In this document: positions 1 to 5,110 of the stretch, in pieces | How the letters are laid out: each line of letters starts with the position of its first letter | Numbering within the stretch: position 1 is the first letter of the stretch | Origin: Halobacteriales archaeon QH_10_67_13 | GTDB taxonomy: Archaea; Halobacteriota; Halobacteria; Halobacteriales; Haloarculaceae | DNA length: 6,403 bases | Assembly: GCA_003021335.1 (NCBI GenBank) | Contig: PXQL01000029.1 | Location: 1-6,403 of the forward strand | Direction of reading: 5' to 3' | Translations under genes and position numbers: made by a program | Notes under the pieces: generated by a model | The model's database searches: none | What the model was told of the DNA's origin: nothing | What the model saw: only the letters and a program-made list of their open reading frames with translations

Positions 1-344
1 CCCTCGACGGTCTCGCCCGCGTCGGTCTCGTCATCCGAGTCCGCCTCGTCGCCCGTGCCGGCCTCATCGCTCGCGTCGGTTTCGTCACCCGAGTCCGGAT
101 CCGCGCCTTGCTCGTCGGTTCTCGTCCCGTCGCCGGGGTCCTGGACGTTCGTGAATTCGTTGTCGGTCACCGTCGTCACCTCCGCATCGTCGGCGATGGC
201 GAGGCCCGTCCGCGCGCCGTCGACTCTGTTGACCCGAATTGGGGCGAGAACGGCCCCGTCGATGATGAGTGCCGTTTCGGCGATGTCGGATAACGTGTTC
301 TCCTCGATCGGGAGAGTCAGGACGCCCGAGACGACGAACCCGCC
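1..344 (-). pseudogene. Fragment of a beta-helix-like secreted protein with acidic linker (no start; runs off left edge)
   Basis: The minus-strand frame from 344 down to 1 is open and has haloarchaeal protein character, unlike the other five frames. Its first part (about 344-145) carries turns such as IEENTLSDI and VTDNEFTNV, which resemble rungs of NosD-type right-handed parallel beta-helices. The rest (about 144-1) is a low-complexity Asp/Glu/Ser/Thr/Gly linker of the kind that joins a secreted domain to a C-terminal anchor. A TGA lies immediately upstream at 345-347, and no ATG, GTG or TTG precedes the beta-helix-like part. The first in-frame GTG codons lie at its end. The gene therefore appears truncated at its 5' side, by rearrangement, frameshift or decay. 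I do not recognise a specific family; the beta-helix assignment is an inference from short motifs. The next piece on the plus strand looks like the missing C-terminal anchor of the same kind of protein. Confidence 0.5.
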
Positions 345-479
345 TCAGGGGCCGCCGACGGGTCGGACTCGGACGGTCTCGGTCCGGGGTTGGGAATCGG
401 AAGCGCACTCGCGGGGCTCGGCGGCGCGGGCTACCTGCTGAAACGGCGGATCGTCGACGACGGGACGGACTCGCAATAG
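294..479 (+). pseudogene. Orphan PGF-CTERM-like C-terminal surface-anchor remnant
   Basis: This plus-strand frame is bounded upstream by TAA at 291-293 and ends with TAG at 477-479. From about 324 it encodes an acidic Asp/Ser/Gly-rich stretch. A GPGLGIGS motif follows, then a Gly/Ala/Leu hydrophobic segment ending in YLLKRR, and a short acidic tail. Motif, helix and basic cluster in that order are the layout of the haloarchaeal PGF-CTERM signal, which is removed by an archaeosortase as the protein is anchored at the cell surface. Here PGF is PGL. Nothing that could be the exported domain stands in frame upstream, and the only in-frame start-like codon is a TTG inside the motif, so this is a C-terminal remnant rather than a gene. 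The facing minus-strand fragment carries the beta-helix and linker that would normally precede such a tail. Confidence 0.6.
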
Positions 480-581
480 CCCGCCGACTCGAAGTTCGGC
501 CTCGCCGGTGCTCGCATCGACTCCTGGAGATTGTTCGTCGGGTACGGGGAGGGATCCAGGGTCGGGGATGCGAACCAGGAG

Positions 582-654
582 TGGGACCGCGCGGATTCGA
601 ACCGCGGTTGCGGGCACCCAAGGCCCGGAGGATACCAAGCTACCCCACGGTCCC
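582..654 (-). tRNA. tRNA-Pro (anticodon UGG)
   Basis: The minus strand folds as a full cloverleaf of 73 bases. The acceptor stem pairs GGGACCG (654-648) with CGGTCCC (589-583), and the discriminator is A at 582. The D arm contains the expected A14 and G18-G19. The anticodon stem CGGGC/GCCCG encloses a seven-base loop at 622-616, with anticodon TGG at 620-618 reading proline CCA codons. The T stem CGCGG/CCGCG encloses TTCGAAT. CCA is not encoded, and no intron is needed for the fold. It lies 46 bases downstream of the SDR stop on the same strand. Its 3' end faces the broken surface-protein remnants. Confidence 0.95.
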
Positions 655-684
655 GTGCGAACCCTACGCCGAGGCACGCAATCA

Positions 685-692
685 AGCTTACG
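685..692 (-). promoter_or_regulatory. Possible TATA-like box for tRNA-Pro
   Basis: The minus strand reads GTAAGCTT here, the most AT-rich stretch between the SDR stop and the tRNA. It is centred about 34 bases upstream of the tRNA 5' end, which is compatible with a short leader removed by RNase P. The match to a haloarchaeal TATA box is weak. Confidence 0.3.
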
Positions 693-700
693 AGGCCGGC

Positions 701-1486
701 TCAGCTGCGGGTCAATCCGCCGTCGACCGGCAGGGCGGTACCGTTGACGAAACTCGCCCGGTCGCTCGCCAGGAAGGCAACGACATCCCCGAGCTCACCG
801 GGCTCGCCGATCCGATCAAGCGGCACATCGGCGGCCCAGTCCTCGTACCCGGCCTCATAATCGGGCACCTCGCCGCGCTCGACGGCGGCCTCGATGAGCT
901 CCTCGATCCGGCCGGTCTCGTGGGCGCCGGGCAGGACGGCGTTTGCCCGCACCTCGGGGCCAAACTCCCGGGCGACGGTCTTGATCAGACCGATCACGCC
1001 CCGGCGGACGCTGTTTGACAGCACCAGCCCGTCGGCAACCTCCCGGACAGTTCGGGAGGTAATCGCGACGATCGAGCCGCCGCTCTCGATGAGGTGTGGC
1101 CGCGCCGCCCGGAGCGTCCAGACGACGCTCATCACAAGCATGTCGTATGCTTGGTACCAGTCCCGGTCGTCGGTCCCGCGGAACGGACCGCTCGGCGGGC
1201 CGCCGGCACTCGTGACGACCCGATCCAGTCCGCCGAACTCATCCACGGTCGTTTCGACGAACGCCGTGAGCTCGTCGGGGTCGGTGATGTCCGCCTCGAC
1301 GGCCAGTACCTCGGCGTCGTCGCCGAGCTCCCGGAGTTGTCGCTCCGCGCGCTCGACGTGCTCGGGCGTGTACCCACAGATCGCCACGTTCGCACCCTCG
1401 CGGGCCAGCGCTGCGGCGCTGGCGTAGCCGAGGCCGCTGCTCGCCGCTGTACACAGTGCCGTGTCGCCGTCCAGTCTCAGGTCCAT
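701..1486 (-). CDS. Atypical short-chain dehydrogenase/reductase (SDR) lacking catalytic Tyr and Lys
   Basis: At 261 residues it has normal classical-SDR length with a Rossmann fold. The nucleotide loop is at 13-20 (TAASSGLG, first Gly replaced by Ala), an acidic V-E-A-D-I stretch at 63-67, SAGG at 93-96 in place of NAG, and the C-terminal NGTALPVDGG at 248-257. The family Ser is present (S144). In the helix that should carry YxxxK, alignment on the following GVIGL places Ser157 at Tyr and Arg161 at Lys. This agrees with my memory of a beta-ketoacyl-reductase-like SDR subgroup (CDD cd05344) described as departing from the NAD motif and the catalytic tetrad. The substrate cannot be told, and the protein may not be a standard oxidoreductase. 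The ATG at 1484-1486 is chosen because the first beta strand follows at once and a TATA-like T-tract lies about 25 bases upstream. It follows the ArsR-like gene by 40 bases. Confidence 0.9.
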   Translation of the reverse strand: MDLRLDGDTALCTAASSGLGYASAAALAREGANVAICGYTPEHVERAERQLRELGDDAEVLAVEADITDPDELTAFVETTVDEFGGLDRVVTSAGGPPSGPFRGTDDRDWYQAYDMLVMSVVWTLRAARPHLIESGGSIVAITSRTVREVADGLVLSNSVRRGVIGLIKTVAREFGPEVRANAVLPGAHETGRIEELIEAAVERGEVPDYEAGYEDWAADVPLDRIGEPGELGDVVAFLASDRASFVNGTALPVDGGLTRS

Positions 1487-1507
1487 ACCGACGGGTCGGG
1501 CGGCGGG

Positions 1508-1514
1508 TCAAAAA
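1508..1514 (-). promoter_or_regulatory. TATA-like T-tract upstream of the SDR gene
   Basis: The minus strand reads TTTTTGA, 22-28 bases upstream of the SDR ATG, which is where a TATA box would sit for a leaderless transcript. The same T-tract is 13-19 bases past the ArsR-like stop codon and may also act as its terminator. Confidence 0.4.
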
Positions 1515-1526
1515 GGACACCGGCGA

Positions 1527-2435
1527 TCAGGGCCGGCTATGATCGAGGAGGGCGGCCGCGTCGTCGAGGGCGAGCTCGAGAACGTCGTCGTCGAGTTCGA
1601 TCGTCACCGCCGCCCGCTCAGGAGCGTCCGTCTCGTCGAGTACGATCGTACAGACCTCTTCACGGCCGGTCGCATTGTTCCCGAAGAGAATCTCCTCGGG
1701 GGCGAGCCCGTGCTCGCGGTAGAACGCCCGTACGACCGGCTGGGCTGCGACGAGCGAGCCTAAGGGAAGCTCGTAGCGCAGCCAACACCGCCGACAGCTG
1801 ACCCGGGCCGCCGTTGCTTCCACGCCCACGAGCTCGTCGGTCGTGGGCCCGACCGGATACGCGACATCGATTACCCCCCAGCAGCGCGGACAGACGCCGC
1901 GGGTTGCGAGATACATGTTCGCGAGCATCCGATCGATTGCGACCGACCCGAGCGCCTCGAGGGACCGGTCGCTCGCCGCGCCCGGGGGGACCGGAAAGCT
2001 GGTCATCAGGCCGTGGGTCTCACATCGAAACGCGACCAGATCGTCGCCGGACTCGTAGGTGATCGTCAACGGTTCGCCGCAGGGACAGTTCGTCTCGAGG
2101 CGGGCCGTCTGGTCATCCTCATCCAGCCCCGACCCGCCGTACGTGCCGGCGTACACCGCAGAGACGACCGCGAGTCCCGGATACCGGGCGACGTACTCCT
2201 CGCCGTCCTTCTCGATGAATCCCTCCTGGAGCTGCTCGAGGTGGTAGTTGAACCGGCCGCTGTCCTCGACGCCGACCCGCCGGCGCAGCTCCGAGAACGT
2301 CAGGCCGGCGCCGGAGCCGTGCTCGTGCGTTACGGTCGCGAGCTCGAGCAACACCGCCAGCCGGGTCTCGCTCGCAAGCACCGAAAACGCCGCCTCCGGC
2401 GAACCGAGGTGCGCTCCGGACGGCTCGTCTCCCAT
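1527..2435 (-). CDS. ArsR-like winged-helix transcriptional regulator with zinc-ribbon-like cysteines
   Basis: The 302-residue protein opens with a winged HTH (about 13-85): an ASETRLAVLLEL helix, then LTFSELRRRVG and a recognition region around GRFNYHLEQL, then a wing ending in ARYPGL. This is the usual N-terminal layout of haloarchaeal ArsR-type regulators. The long C-terminal part is not part of minimal ArsR proteins. It has NCPCG (Cys117, Cys119), CETHG (Cys138, His141), CPRC (Cys182, Cys185) and CRRC (Cys214, Cys217). The last two pairs look like one zinc ribbon, the first set like another. It should bind DNA in the cytoplasm, and the cysteine domain may sense a metal or redox state or be structural. 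The ligand is unknown. The start at 2435 has a T-rich TATA candidate 24-30 bases upstream. It lies between the TRAM gene and the SDR gene on the same strand, so the SDR is a candidate target. Confidence 0.88.
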   Translation of the reverse strand: MGDEPSGAHLGSPEAAFSVLASETRLAVLLELATVTHEHGSGAGLTFSELRRRVGVEDSGRFNYHLEQLQEGFIEKDGEEYVARYPGLAVVSAVYAGTYGGSGLDEDDQTARLETNCPCGEPLTITYESGDDLVAFRCETHGLMTSFPVPPGAASDRSLEALGSVAIDRMLANMYLATRGVCPRCWGVIDVAYPVGPTTDELVGVEATAARVSCRRCWLRYELPLGSLVAAQPVVRAFYREHGLAPEEILFGNNATGREEVCTIVLDETDAPERAAVTIELDDDVLELALDDAAALLDHSRP

Positions 2436-2458
2436 CGGGAATCAGTCGGGAACCGAAG

Positions 2459-2465
2459 AAAAAAA
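2459..2465 (-). promoter_or_regulatory. T7 tract: TATA candidate for the ArsR-like gene and terminator candidate for the TRAM gene
   Basis: Seven T's on the minus strand lie 24-30 bases before the ArsR-like ATG and 19-25 bases past the stop codon of the TRAM gene. Poly-T is the known archaeal termination signal, and the distance to the ATG fits a leaderless promoter. Which role applies cannot be told from sequence. Confidence 0.4.
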
Positions 2466-2483
2466 GCGTGGCGTCGGCGCGAG

Positions 2484-2957
2484 CTACTGGTCGCCGCCCC
2501 AGAAGTTGTCTCGACTACCCAGCCGGGGGCCGCGGTCGTCGTCGTCCTCATCCTCGTCGTCACCATCGTCTGCCCCGGCGGCGTCAGCGGGCTCCTCGGC
2601 GTCTACCTCGTCCTCGCCGTCATCGGGATCGAGCCGCTCGAGTTCCTCGGCGCGGGCGTGGTTCGAGCGGACCTTCGTCACCTCGACACGGGCCCGGGCT
2701 GGCGGGAGCACGCCGTCGACCATGATAATAAAGCCGTCGTCGGTGCGTCCGACGCCGGCGCCGCTCTCGTGGATGTCCTCGATCGTGACGACGACCTCCT
2801 CGCCGGGCTTGACCGGCTGGGACTTGAGATCCTCGATCGGCTGGTTGTAGTGGTTGCACCACTCGGCGCCCCCGCGGTCGCCGTAGTGTTGGCAGCCCAT
2901 CCCCGGGATGCGCTCGCTAAAACTGGGACACTCCTCCGCGAGTGGGCAGTCAGACAT
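2484..2957 (-). CDS. TRAM-domain RNA-binding protein with N-terminal cysteine cluster and acidic tail
   Basis: The protein has 157 residues. Residues 1-47 hold Cys4, Cys10, Cys22 and Cys34 in SDCPLAEEC, GMGCQHYG and AEWCNHYN, with several His nearby, a possible metal-binding knuckle. Residues about 48-97 are a TRAM beta barrel: KPGEEVVVTIEDIHESGAGVGR, then GFIIMVDGVLPPARARVEVTKVR. TRAM binds RNA in tRNA-modifying enzymes (MiaB, RumA/TrmA types), and free archaeal TRAM proteins have been described as RNA chaperones. A low-complexity Asp/Glu/Ala region (about 110-141) and an RGPRLGSRDNFW end follow; the acidic tail is encoded by GTC/CTC-type repeats at about 2535-2575. The same frame stays open to an ATG at 3347, but that would overlap the divergent mvaD by 231 bases. 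The ATG at 2955-2957 opens the conserved cysteine motif and has a TATA-like TTTAC about 27 bases upstream. Confidence 0.9.
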   Translation of the reverse strand: MSDCPLAEECPSFSERIPGMGCQHYGDRGGAEWCNHYNQPIEDLKSQPVKPGEEVVVTIEDIHESGAGVGRTDDGFIIMVDGVLPPARARVEVTKVRSNHARAEELERLDPDDGEDEVDAEEPADAAGADDGDDEDEDDDDRGPRLGSRDNFWGGDQ

Positions 2958-2980
2958 GGGCAGATTACCCGCGGCCGGAA

Positions 2981-2992
2981 GTAAACGCTTAC
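2981..2992 (-). promoter_or_regulatory. TATA-like box within an imperfect palindrome upstream of the TRAM gene
   Basis: The minus strand reads GTAAGCGTTTAC, which matches its own reverse complement at 10 of 12 positions. Its TTTAC half (2986-2982) is centred about 27 bases upstream of the TRAM ATG, as expected for a TATA box. A dyad over the TATA box could be an operator, or chance. Confidence 0.4.
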
Positions 2993-3078
2993 GCACGCGC
3001 GGGCAGCCGTCGAGAGCCGGCGGTTCGGCCTCGAGGCCGGATACTCGGAAACTCCCGTTTGGGGCCGAGACCGACGAG

Positions 3079-3086
3079 TAATAACA
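3079..3086 (+). promoter_or_regulatory. TATA-like box upstream of mvaD
   Basis: TAATAACA is the most AT-rich stretch before the mvaD ATG and is centred about 35 bases upstream. It would place transcription start a few bases before the ATG. It shares the 159-base divergent interval with the TRAM promoter. Confidence 0.4.
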
Positions 3087-3116
3087 GCCAAGTGTCGGCC
3101 CGGGCTCACTCGATGC

Positions 3117-4088
3117 ATGAAGGCGACGGCGATCGCTCACCCGATTCAGGGACTGGTCAAGTACCACGGGATGCGCGACCCCGAGCTGCGGCTGCCCTAC
3201 CACGACTCGATCAGTCTCTGTACAGCCCCGAGTCACACAAAAACGACCGTCGCGTTCGAGCCCGACCGCGAGGCCGACCGGTACGTCGTCGACGGCGAGC
3301 CCGTCACCGGACGGGGCGCCGAGCGGATCGCGTCGGTGATCGATCACGTCCGCCAGCGGGCCGGACGGACAGAGCGGGTGCGGCTGCGCTCGGAGAACTC
3401 GTTTCCGACCAACGTCGGCTTTGGCTCCTCGGCATCAGGCTTTGCGGCGGCCGCGACGGCACTCGCCGAGGCCGCCGGACTCGAACTCACCCGGCCGGAG
3501 GTATCTGCAATCGCCCGTCGGGGATCGGCCTCGGCCGCCAGGGCGGTCACAGGCGGGGTCTCGCAGCTGTACGCCGGGCTCAACGATCGGGACTGCCGGT
3601 CCGAGCGACTTCCCGCCGAGGAGACACTCGAGACGGACCTACGCGTTGTCGCAGCGCTCGTCCCGGCCTACAAGGAGACCGAGCAGGCCCACGAGGAGGC
3701 CGCCGCCAGTCACATGTTCGAGAGTCGGCTCGCACACGTCCACGAGCAGATCGCGACCGCCCGCGACGCGCTCCGAGCCGGGGACTTCGGCCGGGTCTTC
3801 GAGCTCGCCGAACACGACTCGCTGTCGCTGGCTGCGACAACGATGACGGGCCCGTCCGGCTGGGTCTACTGGCAGCCCCGAACCATCGAGATCTTCAATA
3901 CGGTGCGGGCGCTCCGTGAGGAGGGCCGACCAGTTTATTTCTCGGTCGATACCGGAGCGAGCGTCTACGTCAACACCACCGCCGAACACGTCGATCGGGT
4001 TGAGGAAGCCGTCGCGGACTGTGGCGCCGAGACCCGGGTCTGGGAGCTGGGCGGTCCGGCCCGGATCGTCGACGACGGGCTATTTTAA
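3117..4088 (+). CDS. mvaD: Phosphomevalonate decarboxylase (archaeal alternate mevalonate pathway)
   Basis: This 323-residue cytoplasmic GHMP-family enzyme belongs to the diphosphomevalonate decarboxylase superfamily. The N-terminus (AHPIQGLVKYHG, 7-18) is the substrate/nucleotide entry motif. FPTNVGFGSSASGFAA (96-111) is the GHMP phosphate-binding loop. SVDTGASVYVNT (276-287) holds the expected catalytic Asp278. The length is that of the family. In Haloferax volcanii the equivalent protein was shown to act on mevalonate 5-phosphate and not the diphosphate, giving isopentenyl phosphate, which isopentenyl phosphate kinase then converts to IPP for archaeal ether lipids and carotenoids. The kinase is not in this window. 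The ATG at 3117 begins the conserved motif; the ATG at 3113 is out of frame. The NTF2-like gene follows after 45 bases and may be cotranscribed. The substrate assignment rests on the family in haloarchaea, not on a residue I can single out. Confidence 0.93.
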   Translation: MKATAIAHPIQGLVKYHGMRDPELRLPYHDSISLCTAPSHTKTTVAFEPDREADRYVVDGEPVTGRGAERIASVIDHVRQRAGRTERVRLRSENSFPTNVGFGSSASGFAAAATALAEAAGLELTRPEVSAIARRGSASAARAVTGGVSQLYAGLNDRDCRSERLPAEETLETDLRVVAALVPAYKETEQAHEEAAASHMFESRLAHVHEQIATARDALRAGDFGRVFELAEHDSLSLAATTMTGPSGWVYWQPRTIEIFNTVRALREEGRPVYFSVDTGASVYVNTTAEHVDRVEEAVADCGAETRVWELGGPARIVDDGLF

Positions 4089-4133
4089 CCCCTCGGCGGA
4101 ACCATTTCCCGACGGGCAGACAAACCGTGTGCC

Positions 4134-4526
4134 ATGCCCGCCGACTACGAACGCGAGGTCGAATCGCTGCACGCGTTCTTCGGGGCGTGGTATCGCGGCG
4201 AGCTCCCCTCGGAGCGGTTCGCCCGGGTCGAGACCGCGTTGGCTCCATCTTTCGAGCGGGTCACGCCCGACGGGACGATCCAAGACCGCGAGACCGTACT
4301 CGCGGGCGTCGAGGCCGCCCGCGGCGAGCGCACCGAGACCTTCGAGATCGAGATCGAGGACCTCGCGGTGATCGACCGGACCGACGAGCGGGCGCTGGTC
4401 CGGTACGTGGAACGACAGACACCCGGCGACGATCGGCTGAGCGCGGCGCTGTTCGATGCGGGCACACTCGAGCCCGGGGCGGACGGTCGGCCGAGTTGGC
4501 TGTACCTCCAGGAAACCCGGCTGTAG
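4134..4526 (+). CDS. Small NTF2/SnoaL-like (DUF4440-type) protein
   Basis: The 130-residue acidic soluble protein has the order expected for an NTF2-like alpha+beta cone. An N-terminal helix carries LHAFFGAWYRG (12-22), then a helix-loop with F-ERVTPDGT (40-48) and a helix (51-63). A beta sheet follows at FEIEIEDLAVI (70-80), ALVRYVERQT (87-96), RLSAALF (101-107) and SWLYLQETRL (121-130). Such proteins bind small molecules or act as isomerases or unknown cone-fold enzymes; no catalytic set is recognisable. There is no signal peptide. It lies 45 bases downstream of mvaD on the same strand with only a weak AT-rich stretch in between, so readthrough from the mvaD promoter is plausible. Its TAG (4524-4526) directly abuts the stop codon of the convergent aIF-1A gene. 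The family call is from overall pattern. Confidence 0.8.
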   Translation: MPADYEREVESLHAFFGAWYRGELPSERFARVETALAPSFERVTPDGTIQDRETVLAGVEAARGERTETFEIEIEDLAVIDRTDERALVRYVERQTPGDDRLSAALFDAGTLEPGADGRPSWLYLQETRL

Positions 4527-4814
4527 TTACTCCTGGATGTGGCCTTCCTCGCGGAGCTGGTCTGCCTCCTGTTTCTCGTAGCGCCAGGTGATATCGGCCT
4601 TCTCGTCTTGCCAGTCCCAGGGATCGACCAGCACGACGTCGTCCTCGCGGATCCAGATCCGCTTTTGCATCTTCCCCGGGATGCGGGCGGTCCGTTCGAC
4701 CCCGTCCATACACCGTACCGTGACGCGGTTCGCACCGAGCATCTCCGTGACGACCGCGAAGACCTCGTCCTCGTCGGGCATCCGGAGGTCCGTCCTGCCC
4801 CCGCTGTCGCTCAT
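4527..4814 (-). CDS. eif1a: Translation initiation factor aIF-1A (eIF-1A family)
   Basis: The 95-residue S1/OB-fold factor has family-typical segments: [18 protein letters not shown] (10-27), [17 protein letters not shown] (33-49), [24 protein letters not shown] (52-75), and a charged C-terminal helix ending EEGHIQE. eIF-1A binds the A site of the small ribosomal subunit during initiation and promotes start-codon selection together with eIF1 and eIF2. The ATG at 4812-4814 is chosen because the family's short N-terminal tail begins here and a CTTAAG box sits 25-30 bases upstream. A further in-frame ATG at 4868 would place that box inside the gene. Haloarchaea often carry more than one eIF-1A paralogue, so this copy could be the main or a secondary one. 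Confidence 0.96.
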   Translation of the reverse strand: MSDSGGRTDLRMPDEDEVFAVVTEMLGANRVTVRCMDGVERTARIPGKMQKRIWIREDDVVLVDPWDWQDEKADITWRYEKQEADQLREEGHIQE

Positions 4815-4838
4815 ATTCGGCGGTTTGTCACGAAGGGG

Positions 4839-4844
4839 CTTAAG
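4839..4844 (-). promoter_or_regulatory. TATA-like box for aIF-1A
   Basis: CTTAAG lies 25-30 bases upstream of the aIF-1A ATG in a GC-rich surround, fitting a leaderless transcript. It shares an 89-base divergent interval with the membrane protein gene. Confidence 0.5.
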
Positions 4845-4873
4845 TCTGCAGGACCGCATGGAGACCACCTACA

Positions 4874-4880
4874 CATAAGT
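4874..4880 (+). promoter_or_regulatory. TATA-like box for the small membrane protein
   Basis: CATAAGT lies 24-30 bases upstream of the ATG at 4904, with no Shine-Dalgarno sequence between, again the leaderless layout. The two divergent boxes here are about 30 bases apart. Confidence 0.5.
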
Positions 4881-4903
4881 ACCAGCCGATCGCCGAGTCG
4901 GAC

Positions 4904-5110
4904 ATGCTGGGTAGACTCGGTGTCGTCGGCGCGGCCGGCCTGTTGCTCGTGCTCGGCGGGATCGGCCTCGCCGCCGTCGAGAGCCCGCTGATCGCGGGCG
5001 GGATCGCGCTCGTGCTCATCGGGCTCGGGCTGGTCGCGTACGGGCTGGTGCGGAACCTGCTCGGGACCGTTGGAATGTTGGCCGGGGGTCCTCCCGGCCC
5101 TGGTCAGTAG
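4904..5110 (+). CDS. Small two-helix membrane protein of unknown function
   Basis: The 68-residue protein is almost entirely hydrophobic. Two transmembrane helices are apparent at about 5-24 (rich in Leu, Val, Gly) and 29-49 (LIAGGIALVLIGLGLVAYGL), separated by a short loop with Glu26. The second helix is followed by Arg50 and a Gly/Pro-rich end (GGPPGPG). Such short double-spanning proteins are common hypothetical proteins in haloarchaea; I can give no function. The ATG at 4904 is supported by the TATA-like CATAAGT at the right distance. It is divergent from aIF-1A, and its 3' end overlaps the convergent CsaA-like gene by 7 bases. Confidence 0.8.
   Translation: MLGRLGVVGAAGLLLVLGGIGLAAVESPLIAGGIALVLIGLGLVAYGLVRNLLGTVGMLAGGPPGPGQ

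Noticed and set aside
85..677. Arg/Ser-rich minus-strand frames (85-621, 345-677, 431-685) around the tRNA
   Set aside because: They cross the tRNA gene and have non-haloarchaeal basic composition. The acidic frame of 1-344 is the credible one on that strand.
269..1018. Plus-strand open frame across the PGF-CTERM remnant, the tRNA and the SDR
   Set aside because: It runs through a tRNA gene and antisense to an SDR. The first half is Arg-rich nonsense in the wrong frame for the anchor motif.
2535..2575. Repetitive gtc/ctc stretch that could look like a tandem repeat or CRISPR-like array
   Set aside because: It is low-complexity Asp/Glu coding sequence in the TRAM tail. Similar runs at 1-90 encode the acidic linker; there are no spacers or conserved repeat units.
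2013..2984. Long plus-strand open frame (323 codons) opposite the ArsR-like and TRAM genes
   Set aside because: It mirrors two well-supported minus-strand genes. The translation is Arg/Val-rich with no recognisable domain, a common by-product of high GC and GTC/CTC antisense codons.
2958..3347. Upstream extension of the TRAM gene to an ATG at 3347 (would give 287 residues)
   Set aside because: The extra part is antisense to the start of mvaD, lacks acidic composition and would place the TATA-like box and the whole divergent interval inside a gene. The cysteine motif at 2957 is a better start.
4815..4868. Eighteen-residue N-terminal extension of aIF-1A
   Set aside because: It is basic and unlike the short family N-terminus, and the CTTAAG box would fall inside it.
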